Source: Bacteroidota bacterium
GTDB lineage: Bacteria; Bacteroidota; Bacteroidia; NS11-12g; UBA955
Reading direction: 5' to 3'
NCBI GenBank assembly: GCA_027488835.1
Contig: JAIYAW010000002.1
Coordinates: forward strand, 152,666 to 216,665
DNA: 64,000 nucleotides
Shown here one piece after another: positions 16,655 through 25,605 of this stretch. The notes beneath the pieces are model-generated. The model was not told the origin of the DNA and ran no database searches. It saw only the letters and a list, made by a program, of their open reading frames with translations. Made by a program: the position numbers and the translations under genes. Every line of letters begins with the position of its first letter. The stretch's first letter is position 1.

Positions 16655-17931
16655 TAGGTTTTTTGCTTATTTTTCTGGGCAGATGGAAACAAAATATTGT
16701 TTAGAATAAGCCTGTATCCTGGGCTATTGGGATGTAAATTCAAATCGGTGGGTTGTTCACCCACCATGTGTTGGTAATCTTCAGGGTCGTGACCACTGTA
16801 AAATGTCCAAGTTCCCTTTCCCATGGTTCCATGGATATATCTTGCCTCTTTGATTAGGGCATTTTCCCCCATAATAAGCACATCGCTTTTTACAAATTCC
16901 TTGTGGAATGCAGTGGTTTGTCCCATAAAGCTTTTGATAGTTCTCGTGTGGTTCTGACATAGAATACTGGGAATCAAATCCCACTTTGCCGAATAGTCAA
17001 ACAATGTAAACAAATCGGTTTCTTCGGTGACCCCCCTTAAAACTGGGTTGGGATTCACATCGATATTGCTGTATTCATAAATATAGGGGTCGTTTTCGAG
17101 TAGAAAATTCTTAAATGCAAAGCACTGTGAAAAATCTAATTTCTGCTGGGCATTTGGTTCAGAAGGGGTTCCATCGAACATGACTTCGCAGATATCGGTA
17201 TTTTGTGCGGCAAGTGCAATGTCGTAGGTGTCGGTTGCACTGCACATTGCAAATAAAAATCCACCACCCAAGCAAAAATCTCTGATTTTTAGTGCAACAT
17301 ACTTTTTGAGTTCACGAACTGAACTAAATCCATGTTTTTTTGCTGTGGCTTCGCCTTCGGCAACTTCGGCTTGGTACCAAGGGGCATTTGCATAAGATGA
17401 AAAGAATTTACCAAATTGGCCCGTAAAATCTTCATGGTGAAGGTGAATCCAATCATATTCGGTTAGTTTTCCTGCCATTACTTCATCGTCAAATACAACC
17501 GTATAAGGAATTTCGGCATAGGTGAGCACCATGGTTACTGCATCATCCCAAGGCTGTTTGGTTTTTGGTGAGTATACAGCAATTTTGGGTGCATTGAGTA
17601 ATTTCACCATATTCATGTTTACGGATGGATCGGCTATGGTATTTTCAATGCCATTGGCTTGTGCATTTGAAATAACGTCGAAAGATATTCCTCGGGTTTT
17701 ACATTCAGTTTCAAGGGATGGGGTATAGGGCGACATAAAACTTCCCCCCCTATAATTCAATAACCATGTAACTTCGGTTTTTTGTTTGTCGAGAAGCCAA
17801 AAAGCAATACCATAAGATTTCAAATGATTCTTTTGAGATTCGTCCATGGGAATCAATATTTGATTTGCTTTGGCAATCAAAAAACTTCCCAATAAAGCAA
17901 TAAAAACTAAGCTATTTTTTGTCCTACCCAT
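16654..17931 (-). CDS. Secreted conserved Bacteroidota protein (commonly labelled asparagine synthetase B)
   Basis: The 425-residue protein starts at ATG 17931, giving a signal peptide that ends LIAKANQ. Longer frames run into crcB and lack a signal. Conserved blocks seen are ILIPMDESQKNHLK, LNYRGGSF, KIAVYSPKTKQPWDDAVTM, YDWIHLHHEDFTGQ, GGGFLFAMCSATDTYD and GTWTFYSGHDPEDY. This family is widely annotated as asparagine synthetase B, but neither the N-terminal glutaminase Cys nor the PP-loop ATP motif SGGLDS is visible, and the protein is exported, where ATP is absent. The Cys in FAMCSATD sits in a nucleophile-elbow-like context reminiscent of class I glutamine-amidotransferase folds. Function is unknown. 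It overlaps crcB by 25 bp. Confidence 0.75.
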   Translation of the reverse strand: MGRTKNSLVFIALLGSFLIAKANQILIPMDESQKNHLKSYGIAFWLLDKQKTEVTWLLNYRGGSFMSPYTPSLETECKTRGISFDVISNAQANGIENTIADPSVNMNMVKLLNAPKIAVYSPKTKQPWDDAVTMVLTYAEIPYTVVFDDEVMAGKLTEYDWIHLHHEDFTGQFGKFFSSYANAPWYQAEVAEGEATAKKHGFSSVRELKKYVALKIRDFCLGGGFLFAMCSATDTYDIALAAQNTDICEVMFDGTPSEPNAQQKLDFSQCFAFKNFLLENDPYIYEYSNIDVNPNPVLRGVTEETDLFTLFDYSAKWDLIPSILCQNHTRTIKSFMGQTTAFHKEFVKSDVLIMGENALIKEARYIHGTMGKGTWTFYSGHDPEDYQHMVGEQPTDLNLHPNSPGYRLILNNILFPSAQKNKQKT

Positions 17932-18260
17932 ACCATAAATACTCCCAAAAATACTGATGCAATTGCATAACCAAACACGAGTCCATATTCTTTCGCATCT
18001 AAATAGCGCAGTAGTTCCAATCCAAAACCTGAAAAGGTGGTAAATCCGCCCAAAATGCCTGTAATCCAAAATGATTTGCTCAAATCTGAATTTAATTTGG
18101 TCCATAAAACGCCAATGAAAAAGCAACCCAATAAATTAATTGCAAAAGTGCCGTAAGAAAATTGGAGTGGTTGAAATGGTATTATTTTGTTAATTAATCC
18201 CCTCAAAGTAGCACCTATGCTGCCTCCAAAAGCAATTAGCAAAACGATTTTTAAATTCAT
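17907..18260 (-). CDS. crcB: CrcB/FluC fluoride channel
   Basis: The 117-residue protein has four transmembrane helices and family signatures GGSIGATLRG near the N-terminus, GTFAINLLGCFFIG in the second helix and GILGGFTTFSGFGLE in the third (the Phe-box and Thr/Ser-rich track lining the F- pores). It works as a dual-topology homodimer exporting fluoride. The start at 18260 fits the usual N-terminus; a Met six codons upstream (18278) is also in frame but lies close to the opposite-strand promoter. No fluoride riboswitch is recognisable in the short upstream region. Confidence 0.93.
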   Translation of the reverse strand: MNLKIVLLIAFGGSIGATLRGLINKIIPFQPLQFSYGTFAINLLGCFFIGVLWTKLNSDLSKSFWITGILGGFTTFSGFGLELLRYLDAKEYGLVFGYAIASVFLGVFMVWVGQKIA

Positions 18261-18286
18261 AAAGCGAAAATAAGCCATGCCGTTCG

Positions 18287-18294
18287 TATTTTTG
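18287..18294 (+). promoter_or_regulatory. -7 box abutting the reductase start codon
   Basis: TATTTTTG matches TANNTTTG exactly. The second of two overlapping Met codons (18299) lies exactly 4 nt downstream, so the mRNA is predicted to start at or within the start codon. No -33 element is seen at the expected distance. Confidence 0.55.
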
Positions 18295-18295
18295 C

Positions 18296-18991
18296 ATGAT
18301 GCAAGTGGAAATTACAAATATCATTGATGAATCCTATCGTGTAAAACGGTTTGAACTGTCAACTCTCGATAATAGCGTAATTGAATTTATTCCTGGTCAG
18401 TTTGTTCAGATAATTCATCCATCTATGCCTGAATTCAATAACACCCGCAGTTATTCGATTTCATCTGAAAATACGGGTTCAAACAAGATTGAATTATGTA
18501 TTGCTCTGAATGAAAATGGCGTTTTTACCCCTTGGTTATTCCAACAGGTCATCGGCAGCAAACTTGAAATTTCAGAACCCAAAGGAGCGTTTGTTTTAAA
18601 GGAAGAGCATTTGAAATTTCCTTTGATATTTGTTTGCACAGGAACCGGAATTGCTCCTTTTAGAAGTATGATTCATAGCGCATTAACGTTGGGAACTCAA
18701 GATGTGTTTTTGGTGTTCGGTAATCGTAAATTGAACGATATATTATATGTGCAAGAATGGGAATCTTTAATGATTCAAAATTCACACTTTCATTTTATTC
18801 CGGTGTTAAGCCAAGAATTAGAATTCAAGAATTCCGGTTACGTACATGAATTTTATTCAAATATTTTGAGGGAAATAGGAGAGGCAAGAATCTTTGTTTG
18901 TGGTTGGAAAGACATGTGTGCTGAAACGCGTAACCGATTGAAAGAAATGGGGTATAACCGCAGTCAATATTTCTTTGAACAATACGATTGA
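18296..18991 (+). CDS. Ferredoxin-NADP+ reductase-like flavoprotein
   Basis: The 231-residue protein has an FAD-binding barrel with RSYSISSE (the RxYS motif binding FAD) and GQFVQIIHP upstream. The NAD(P)-binding Rossmann part has FVCTGTGIAPFRSM and a VFVCGWKDMCAETRNRL C-terminal element. It transfers electrons between NAD(P)H and a ferredoxin or flavodoxin, in the cytoplasm. No [2Fe-2S] domain is fused. Given the promoter spacing rule seen here, translation may begin at the second ATG (18299). It is divergent from crcB with 35 bp between starts. Confidence 0.88.
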   Translation: MMQVEITNIIDESYRVKRFELSTLDNSVIEFIPGQFVQIIHPSMPEFNNTRSYSISSENTGSNKIELCIALNENGVFTPWLFQQVIGSKLEISEPKGAFVLKEEHLKFPLIFVCTGTGIAPFRSMIHSALTLGTQDVFLVFGNRKLNDILYVQEWESLMIQNSHFHFIPVLSQELEFKNSGYVHEFYSNILREIGEARIFVCGWKDMCAETRNRLKEMGYNRSQYFFEQYD

Positions 18992-19189
18992 TTCAAATTT
19001 TGACTGAATAATGAGTTTTATTCCATAAACATTTGTAAAAAACGCAAATAATTTTGTTGTAAGTGAATTATCAGTTATTATTGCAGTCGAATTGAGGAGC
19101 AATAAGGTTAATCTTTACGCTTTTTACCTTTCTACAGGTATTAACAAATTCAAAAACATATAAAATTATTTTTTTCGTTATCACAAGAT
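18992..19189 (+). promoter_or_regulatory. rho: Leader and promoter region of rho
   Basis: This 198-bp gap precedes rho. An exact -7 match TAATTTTG lies at 19049-19056, with no good -33 element, and would give a leader of about 125 nt, long for this genome. No strong hairpin is evident. rho is autoregulated through its leader in other bacteria, so this is a candidate attenuation region, but nothing in the sequence proves it. Confidence 0.35.
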
Positions 19190-21031
19190 ATGGCAAATAC
19201 ACCGGATCTCGGTAAAATGAGTGTAGCAGAGCTGCGTACAATGGCTACTGCATTGGAAGTTCAAGGAACTGAAAAGTTAAAAAAACCTGAAATCATTGCT
19301 GCAATTGAAAAAATTGCAAACCAATCTGAATCTAATTCTTTAATTGCTGAAGCAAAGACGATAGTTTCTGAAGACAATATTGTAAAACGCAAACGTGTTC
19401 CAGTAAAAAGCGAATTGGCATCCAATGAAACTGTAATTGAAAATAACGCAGAAAAACTTGAAACGCCAATATCTGAAATAGTTGAAACTTCAGTTGCCAA
19501 TACAACTACAGTTGAATCAAACGACCGCGATAAACGCAATTTTAGAGAACGCAAAAACAAAGGATTTAAAAATGGCCCAACAGAGAGCAAAGAACAGGAA
19601 AGCATTGCACCTGTTTCTAGCTTGCCAGTGCCAGAAAATCAGAGTGAAGTTCATAGAAACAACAATCCAAGAACCAATCAAACGCCTAATCCGCGCCTGA
19701 GCAATAATCCCAATCACCCAAGTCACCCAAATCATCCCCGCAACCCGAATAACAGAAATAATGCAAATCAAAATGCAAAAGTTTCTTATGAGGGAAATTC
19801 TGAAGTATCTCCAGAAACGAATTTCAATGTCAATCCCGACCACGTAGATCGCCAAAAACCACAAGAAACTGAAGACGAAAAACGCAAACGCGAAATTTTG
19901 GCTCAGTTGATGGAAATGGATGGCATCGTTGTAACACAAGGTGTTTTGGAAACAGTGCCGGATGGATATGGTTTTTTAAGATCTCCCGACTATAACTATA
20001 TGGCATCTCCAGATGATGTGTACGTTCCAGGATATTTGATAAAGCAAAATGGTTTGAAGGTGGGAGATACCATTCGTGGTAGCATTCGTCCCCCAAAAGA
20101 CAATGAAAAATACTTTTGTTTGGTAAAAATTGAATCTGTAAATGGAAAAACACCTGAAGAAGTAAGAGATAGGGTTGCATTTGAACATTTAACACCTTTA
20201 TTTCCTGATGAAAAATTGAATTTATGCGACAATCCTAAAAACTATCCAAACAGAATTATCGATATGGTTTCTCCAATTGGTAAAGGTCAACGTGGATTGA
20301 TTGTGGCACAGCCTAAAACAGGTAAAACTTGGTTATTGAAAGGCATTGCAAACGCAATTGCTGCCAATCACCCAGAAGTGTATATGATTATTTTGCTTAT
20401 CGATGAACGTCCTGAAGAGGTTACAGACATGGCAAGAAGTGTAAGGGCAGAGGTTGTAGCAAGTACATTTGATGAGCCGGCCGACAAGCATGTGAAATTG
20501 TCGAACATGGTTTTAGAAAAGGCAAAACGATTGGTAGAATGTGGCCATGATGTGGTTATCTTGTTAGATTCAATTACCCGTTTGGCAAGGGCTTACAATA
20601 CTGTTCAACCTGCATCTGGTAAAATATTGTCGGGTGGTGTAGACGCAAATGCATTACACAAACCAAAAAGATTCTTTGGTGCTGCCAGAAATATTGAAAA
20701 CGGTGGTTCACTAACAATTATTGCGACAGCTTTAACCGATACGGGTTCAAAAATGGATGAAGTAATTTTCGAAGAATTTAAAGGTACAGGAAATATGGAA
20801 TTGCAGTTAGACCGTAAATTGTCGAACAAGCGAATATTCCCGGCAATTGATATTTTGGCATCGAGCACCAGACGAGAAGACTTATTAATTGACAAAGTTT
20901 CATTGCAAAGAATGTGGGTATTGAGAAATCATTTATCAGACATGAATGCAGAAGAAGCAATGAATACATTCCTAAAATACATGCACAATACCAAAGACAA
21001 CACAGAATTCTTGGTGAGTATGAATGGATAA
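19190..21031 (+). CDS. rho: Transcription termination factor Rho with long disordered insertion
   Basis: The 613-residue protein is about 190 residues longer than E. coli Rho. It has an N-terminal SAP-like domain (about residues 9-44), then a low-complexity region (about 45-235) rich in Asn, Pro, Arg, His and Glu, including [18 protein letters not shown]. The primary RNA-binding cold-shock-like domain follows ([20 protein letters not shown], about 251-270), then the RecA-type motor with Walker A AQPKTGKT (373-380), Walker [17 protein letters not shown] and the Q/R-loop region. It is a hexameric RNA translocase ending untranslated transcripts. The insertion is typical of Bacteroidota; in Bacteroides thetaiotaomicron it has been reported to drive condensate formation. 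Confidence 0.97.
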   Translation: MANTPDLGKMSVAELRTMATALEVQGTEKLKKPEIIAAIEKIANQSESNSLIAEAKTIVSEDNIVKRKRVPVKSELASNETVIENNAEKLETPISEIVETSVANTTTVESNDRDKRNFRERKNKGFKNGPTESKEQESIAPVSSLPVPENQSEVHRNNNPRTNQTPNPRLSNNPNHPSHPNHPRNPNNRNNANQNAKVSYEGNSEVSPETNFNVNPDHVDRQKPQETEDEKRKREILAQLMEMDGIVVTQGVLETVPDGYGFLRSPDYNYMASPDDVYVPGYLIKQNGLKVGDTIRGSIRPPKDNEKYFCLVKIESVNGKTPEEVRDRVAFEHLTPLFPDEKLNLCDNPKNYPNRIIDMVSPIGKGQRGLIVAQPKTGKTWLLKGIANAIAANHPEVYMIILLIDERPEEVTDMARSVRAEVVASTFDEPADKHVKLSNMVLEKAKRLVECGHDVVILLDSITRLARAYNTVQPASGKILSGGVDANALHKPKRFFGAARNIENGGSLTIIATALTDTGSKMDEVIFEEFKGTGNMELQLDRKLSNKRIFPAIDILASSTRREDLLIDKVSLQRMWVLRNHLSDMNAEEAMNTFLKYMHNTKDNTEFLVSMNG

Positions 21032-21172
21032 ATTGGTAATTATTGACTTTTTTATTCCAATTCTTTAAAATTCGTTTTCCTATTTTAATGTTAAAACATT
21101 GTATTTCTTTATTTTAAAATGCATTGCACTAAAAAAAATACTCTTTGAAAAAATGTGAATAAACCAAAATAC

Positions 21173-21180
21173 TACGTTTG
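21173..21180 (+). promoter_or_regulatory. -7 box of the 21217 gene
   Basis: TACGTTTG is an exact TANNTTTG match 36 nt upstream of the ATG at 21217. It predicts a leader of about 30 nt that contains a small GATTGT/ACAATC inverted repeat. A TTTG at 21144-21147 is 25 bp away, slightly too far for a standard -33. Confidence 0.5.
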
Positions 21181-21216
21181 GTTTGGATTGTTAAATTTAC
21201 AATCGAATTTAAGTAT

Positions 21217-21534
21217 ATGGATAAACTAAAAGTTGTTACGGATTATGCTAAATTAACCCCTGAGTTATTGGAGTTATTTAACGAAACATACCCCCATGGA
21301 ATTGCAGGGAAAACTATCCGTTTCCCAAATTCAAAAGGCGAAATTGTAACCGCAGTGAGATTGGAAACAGAGGAGAGAATTTATTTAGTGAAGTTAAGTG
21401 CTAAAGCAAAAGAAATCCTTACGGAAGATGATTTAGACGCAATGATTCGACCTCTTGGAAAAGATGCCGAAGCCGAAGAATCGGAAGAAGAACCCGAAGA
21501 GGATGCTCCCAAAGATGAACCTGAAGAAGATTAA
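21217..21534 (+). CDS. Small acidic conserved hypothetical protein
   Basis: The 105-residue protein starts at ATG 21217; a TTG-initiated longer frame from 21178 runs into the -7 box and is rejected. Residues 1-80 form a compact alpha/beta region (AKLTPELLELFNETYPHGI, then IRFPNSKGEIVTAVRLET strands). The last 25 residues are almost entirely Glu, Asp and Pro. No catalytic motif is visible. The acidic tail suggests a nucleic-acid-mimicking or basic-protein-binding role, which is speculation. It lies between rho and an SDR, all on the plus strand with separate promoters. Confidence 0.75.
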   Translation: MDKLKVVTDYAKLTPELLELFNETYPHGIAGKTIRFPNSKGEIVTAVRLETEERIYLVKLSAKAKEILTEDDLDAMIRPLGKDAEAEESEEEPEEDAPKDEPEED

Positions 21535-21576
21535 TCTTTCTTTGGTAATTGGATAATAATTATCCAACTTTGTGGC

Positions 21577-22284
21577 ATGTCTAAACCAGTTGCAGTTATT
21601 ACAGGAGCTTCCAGAGGAATAGGTCGTTCAATTGCAATTAAATTTGCAGCAAACGGATTTAATTTATTTATTGGAGGAACCAACCCTAACACATTAATAG
21701 AATTACAAAGTGAACTTCAGCATGAATATCAGTGTGAGTGTTCTTATTTTGCCGCTGATTTGTCTGTTGAAAGTCAGTGCCAGTTATTTGTTGATTCAAT
21801 AATAAGTCAATATACAAAAATTGATGTTTTGGTAAACAATGCTGGCGTTTTCTTAGGTGGCAAAATGATGGAAGAAGATCCTACACAGTTGGCAAAAATG
21901 ATGAATACCAATTTGTTTTCTGCTTATTGGGTTACTAGGTTATTATGGAATTCATTTGCTGAAAACGCAAGGTCACATGTATTTAACATGTGCAGCATTG
22001 CGAGTTTTATAGCTTATGCCGCTGGTGGTAGTTATTCAATATCAAAATTTGCGTTGCTTGGGTTTTCAAAGAGTTTAAGGCTTGAGGGACGTGACAAAGG
22101 AATAAGGGTGACTTCGATTATGCCGGGAGCCACGTTAACAGATTCTTGGGCTGGTGTAGACTTGCCTGAGAGTAGGTTTATGAAACCGATGGATGTAGCA
22201 GATGCTTTGTTTGCTGCTTGGTCAATCAATCAAACTACGGCAATGGAAGACGTTATATTGAGGCCAATATTGGGCGATATTTAA
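21577..22284 (+). CDS. Short-chain dehydrogenase/reductase
   Basis: The 235-residue classical SDR has the cofactor motif TGASRGIG near residue 9, NNAG at the end of strand 4, catalytic Ser in CSIASF, and the YSISK Tyr/Lys pair. Asp-Leu in AADLS after strand 3 and the basic Arg in the glycine-rich loop hint at NADP(H). The substrate is not identifiable. A CAACTTTG sequence (one mismatch from the -7 consensus) lies exactly 4 nt before the ATG, like several other genes here. Confidence 0.9.
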   Translation: MSKPVAVITGASRGIGRSIAIKFAANGFNLFIGGTNPNTLIELQSELQHEYQCECSYFAADLSVESQCQLFVDSIISQYTKIDVLVNNAGVFLGGKMMEEDPTQLAKMMNTNLFSAYWVTRLLWNSFAENARSHVFNMCSIASFIAYAAGGSYSISKFALLGFSKSLRLEGRDKGIRVTSIMPGATLTDSWAGVDLPESRFMKPMDVADALFAAWSINQTTAMEDVILRPILGDI

Positions 22285-22352
22285 CCGCGAAAATTGCGTA
22301 AAATATGACAAAAAGTTACACAATTAGGCAATGGTTTTTTGTTCAGAATCGT

Positions 22353-22360
22353 TATATTTG
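22353..22360 (+). promoter_or_regulatory. -7 box of the 22391 gene
   Basis: TATATTTG is an exact TANNTTTG match. It lies inside the open frame that begins at 22331, which argues that the true start is the ATG at 22391, with a leader of about 25 nt. Confidence 0.55.
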
Positions 22361-22390
22361 CGTATTAAAACATTCAAAAAACATATAGAA

Positions 22391-23722
22391 ATGAAAAAAT
22401 TACTATTTTTAGGTTTCACGGTGTTGGCGGCGATGTCTGCAAATGCACAAAATTTGAGACAACCTATCGTAAGAGATCAAGGAATTCGCGCAATTACCCC
22501 TGCTCGTGCTAAATCAGCTAAAATTAGCCGTCGTGCCGGAACATCTGAACTTTACAACTACGTTGATGCATACACAAATTCTACTTCTAACCAAAGTAAA
22601 AATACTTTATTTTGGATTGCACCAGATAGTAACGCATGTGTAGTATACCCAACAGGCGGAAAATCAAATGTCAACTTCCATGGTTTAGGTGGTTCTTTTG
22701 ATCCTAAAGATTCAACATTCATAGATGCTCCTAACACACTTTTAACTAAATTTAATCCTTATCATGTGGATACTATTAGATTCGTTAAAGCATACAGAAG
22801 AAATGTAGATCAAGTTGACGTGAACGGTTCTTTGGTAGATGTGGTAGATACATTATTTGTTCAATACTATGATGCATCAGGAATGAACATCACTGCATAC
22901 AACTATCAATCAGATCCGTTAAAGAAAGCGTATTGGTATGGCGTTCCAAAAGGTTCAACTTTTGTGCCTTTCAAAGCCACTAACAAATCTGCTTTAAAAA
23001 CTGACACGATTTTATTGACTGCTGCTGACCGTGATTCGTTTAACATTACAGACCAAACATACTTTCCAAGAGTAATTACTTTGACTCCAGACTTTAATTC
23101 TTTATCAACCAACGGTACTGCATTGACTAGTAATGTTGTTGCATATTCAATTAATTTCAAACCAATGATTCCTGCCCAATTGAACGATACAATTATGGAT
23201 TGGACAAATGCAAATTTCACCAAGAAAACCAACGGTTTTGGTATTTCTTTGGCATATTTTGACAAAATTCCTCATGATAACTTGAATACCCCTTACAGAA
23301 TTAACAACACCTTTTGGACATACTCTGAGTTATTACCAGGTAAAGTTGTAAGTATTTGGCAAGGTTATGTTCCAACAACAATCTACCCAACAGGTTACAT
23401 GATGAACGCGGACATCCATATTACTTGCGATAACTTATCTACCAAAGAATTGATGAACTCAAACATTGGTTTGGCTGTTTATCCTAACCCATCTACTTCT
23501 AATAACAACGCAACTGCAGTTGTTAACTTGAAGTCAGCGTCAATGGTGAGCGCTAAGGTTTACGATATGAACGGTCGTGTGGTATTGGCTACATCGGCTC
23601 AAACTATGAATGCTGGTTTGAATGAATTGCCTTTGGCTACTAGCAACTTATCAACTGGTATTTACACGGTAACTATCGAAACTGCTGCTGGTACCAAATC
23701 TTCTAAATTTATTGTTAAGTAA
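22391..23722 (+). CDS. Secreted protein with T9SS type A sorting domain
   Basis: The 443-residue protein starts at ATG 22391 with a signal peptide (MKKLLFLGF..., cut after SANAQ). The central 330 residues are a beta-rich region without a family I recognise. The C-terminal roughly 80 residues form a T9SS sorting domain, starting LAVYPNPSTSNNNATAV, then KVYDMNGRVV, and ending GIYTVTIETAAG-KSSKFIVK. This targets it across the outer membrane by type IX secretion, with attachment or release at the cell surface. It is followed by a strong terminator. Confidence 0.88.
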   Translation: MKKLLFLGFTVLAAMSANAQNLRQPIVRDQGIRAITPARAKSAKISRRAGTSELYNYVDAYTNSTSNQSKNTLFWIAPDSNACVVYPTGGKSNVNFHGLGGSFDPKDSTFIDAPNTLLTKFNPYHVDTIRFVKAYRRNVDQVDVNGSLVDVVDTLFVQYYDASGMNITAYNYQSDPLKKAYWYGVPKGSTFVPFKATNKSALKTDTILLTAADRDSFNITDQTYFPRVITLTPDFNSLSTNGTALTSNVVAYSINFKPMIPAQLNDTIMDWTNANFTKKTNGFGISLAYFDKIPHDNLNTPYRINNTFWTYSELLPGKVVSIWQGYVPTTIYPTGYMMNADIHITCDNLSTKELMNSNIGLAVYPNPSTSNNNATAVVNLKSASMVSAKVYDMNGRVVLATSAQTMNAGLNELPLATSNLSTGIYTVTIETAAGTKSSKFIVK

Positions 23723-23746
23723 GGTTATTTAACTTCACTGTATACT

Positions 23747-23780
23747 AAAAAGGACTTCCTATTGGAAGTCCTTTTTTTTG
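23747..23780 (+). terminator. Intrinsic terminator after the 22391 gene
   Basis: Arms AAAAAGGACTTCC (23747-23759) and GGAAGTCCTTTTT (23764-23776) form a 13-bp stem with a 4-nt loop and continue into a T-tract. The next promoter begins 14 bp after it. Confidence 0.92.
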
Positions 23781-23793
23781 TAATTGCTTCATG

Positions 23794-23801
23794 TAACTTT
23801 G
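23794..23801 (+). promoter_or_regulatory. -7 box four bases before the 23806 start
   Basis: TAACTTTG is an exact TANNTTTG match with a 4-nt gap to the ATG at 23806, predicting a leaderless mRNA. Confidence 0.55.
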
Positions 23802-23805
23802 CTCT

Positions 23806-25260
23806 ATGAAAAAACTTGTTTTAGGAGCTTTGTTGTTATTCAATGTAAAATCCGTTTTGAGTCAAACGTTTTTTGGATTGCAAAACAGCAACTATGCAGG
23901 GGTTCATTCAGCATATACAAATCCCGCGTCTTTGGCCAATATGCCATATAAACGCTATGCTAATTTTTCATCAATTGGCTTTAACATCAATAATAATTAC
24001 TTAAGGTTTGAAACGCCATTTACCTTTGGTGAACTTATTACCAATAAAGTTGATCCACAATATAAAAATAGTTCTGGCAATATCAATTGGCAATCAAATT
24101 GGATTAAGGAAAGTCAGTCTAATGAAAATATGTGGGCCAATATCGAACTGGAATACAGAGGTCCTTCTTTTGCAACGCGCTATGGTGAAAATTTGGTTTG
24201 GGCAACTTCAACGCGAACCAGGAATTTTGTAAATATTTCAAATGTTGATCCTGAAATAGTAGGCTGGGCCAAATCATTATTAGATTCAGGGTCTAATTAT
24301 CAAATATTAGATGCAATCAATCATACATTCGATTTAAGAGCAAACTCGTTTCAGGAAGTGTCTGCCTCGCTTTCATATTGCTTTGTGAATAACCGCGATA
24401 TGCGATTTAGCATGGGAACAACCGGGAAATTGCTATTGGGTTTAGGTAGTTTTAATATTCACAATAATGGGGCAAAGCTTCAGGCATATGGACATGATTC
24501 AATTCGTTTGAATTCGTCTGATATTAAAGTAACGTATACCAATTTTGACTTTTTAAGTCAAATCTTAAAAGGAGTAATTTTTGGAAGTATGCCCAATTTG
24601 AATAAAATTTCTGGCTTTGGGTATGGACTTGATGTAGGATTTGCAATTGAAGTTGGAGAAAACGATGTCCTTCAAAATAAAACAAGAAAACTGCATGCCA
24701 AAAATTACAAATGGAAAATTGCGGGAGCGGTTTTAGATTTGGGACATATCAGTTATCCTTCAAAAACCACCGGATATTCAATAGCTACATCAACTCCAGT
24801 AACCTTAAATATGCAGGATCCAGCATTTTTGTACGCCGTGACCCAAGGTTCGTCTGGTGTGTTTAATTATGTAACTGAATTTGCAAAGCAAAAAGGTATA
24901 TATAAAACAATTGAAGAAGATGCTGTGATTGATTTGCCTACCACCATACAATTACAAACAGATTTTCAGCTAATTAAATACTTCAACATTGCCGCGCATT
25001 GGCAACAAAGATTGGCATCTGTTCAACAAAATATAATTTTAGGGAATAGCAGTTTGGTTGTTGTTCCTAGAATTGAAACAAAATGGTTTGAAATTTCCAC
25101 CCCAATTTCAATTTACGACAATTACAGTCAGTTTGGGTTCGGTGCATTTTTACGCGTGGGACCTGTTTTTGTTGGAACTGACAACATGCTTAAGTCGCTA
25201 AATACAAATTCACACACGGGTATGAATATGTATTTTGGTATTAGTTCGGTATTGCCTTAA
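23806..25260 (+). CDS. Outer-membrane protein, probably DUF5723 family
   Basis: The 484-residue protein has a signal peptide (cut after SVLSQ) and a long beta-rich sequence. It begins TFFGLQNSNYAGVHSAYTNPASLANMPY, an N-terminal Asn-Pro-Ala-Ser motif common in FadL/PorV-like and DUF5723 outer-membrane proteins. The remainder has regular amphipathic strands and ends with an aromatic-poor GISSVLP rather than a terminal Phe. The family assignment is moderate and function is unknown. Its stop abuts, with 0 bp gap, the stop of the convergent minus-strand gene. Confidence 0.68.
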   Translation: MKKLVLGALLLFNVKSVLSQTFFGLQNSNYAGVHSAYTNPASLANMPYKRYANFSSIGFNINNNYLRFETPFTFGELITNKVDPQYKNSSGNINWQSNWIKESQSNENMWANIELEYRGPSFATRYGENLVWATSTRTRNFVNISNVDPEIVGWAKSLLDSGSNYQILDAINHTFDLRANSFQEVSASLSYCFVNNRDMRFSMGTTGKLLLGLGSFNIHNNGAKLQAYGHDSIRLNSSDIKVTYTNFDFLSQILKGVIFGSMPNLNKISGFGYGLDVGFAIEVGENDVLQNKTRKLHAKNYKWKIAGAVLDLGHISYPSKTTGYSIATSTPVTLNMQDPAFLYAVTQGSSGVFNYVTEFAKQKGIYKTIEEDAVIDLPTTIQLQTDFQLIKYFNIAAHWQQRLASVQQNIILGNSSLVVVPRIETKWFEISTPISIYDNYSQFGFGAFLRVGPVFVGTDNMLKSLNTNSHTGMNMYFGISSVLP

Positions 25261-25602
25261 TTAGTCAATTACTTCAACGTCAACAAAATCGGCTTCGTTG
25301 TTGTTTATTTTGTTTGGACTTGTGCTGTTAGTTGATTGAAAGTTGGAGGATACTTTGTTCATGAATCTGTAAACGAAAATGATTCCCAATAAGTTTATTG
25401 ACGCAAAAAATATCCAGATATAGGTAACGGTATCAATCCAAGATTTGTCTTTAAACAGCCATATGAAAAATCCGGTATACAATTGCCTAATTATCCATTT
25501 CTTAAACTTGGCAATTTGAATCTGTTTGATATTTTTGGCTGTGTTTTGTCCATCATTTGGATTGTTTCCAAATGACCCAGATGAATATTTAAATTGAAAC
25601 AT
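25261..25602 (-). CDS. Small membrane protein of unknown function
   Basis: The 113-residue protein has a soluble Asn/Gly-rich N-terminus. An amphipathic WIIRQLYTGFFIWLF stretch is followed by one clear transmembrane helix (TYIWIFFASINLLGIIFVYRF, about residues 62-82) and an Asn/Ser-rich acidic tail ending DFVDVEVID. I do not recognise a family. It lies 3 bp downstream of murA on the same strand, so it belongs to the DUF4290-murA operon and may be envelope-related. Confidence 0.7.
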   Translation of the reverse strand: MFQFKYSSGSFGNNPNDGQNTAKNIKQIQIAKFKKWIIRQLYTGFFIWLFKDKSWIDTVTYIWIFFASINLLGIIFVYRFMNKVSSNFQSTNSTSPNKINNNEADFVDVEVID

Positions 25603-25605
25603 TAC

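Noticed and set aside
18992..19189. Riboswitch or attenuator upstream of rho
   Set aside because: No conserved aptamer core or strong hairpin recognised; only the leader length is suggestive.
19620..19770. Possible CRISPR or tandem-repeat array in rho
   Set aside because: Repetition is at the amino-acid level (Asn-Pro-His); no constant repeat unit with unique spacers.
19517..19939. Long antisense open frames within rho
   Set aside because: They arise from the low-complexity Asn/Pro/His codons of the disordered insertion; no plausible protein features.
22331..22390. Start of the T9SS protein at 22331
   Set aside because: The frame crosses an exact -7 box, and the signal peptide begins at ATG 22391.
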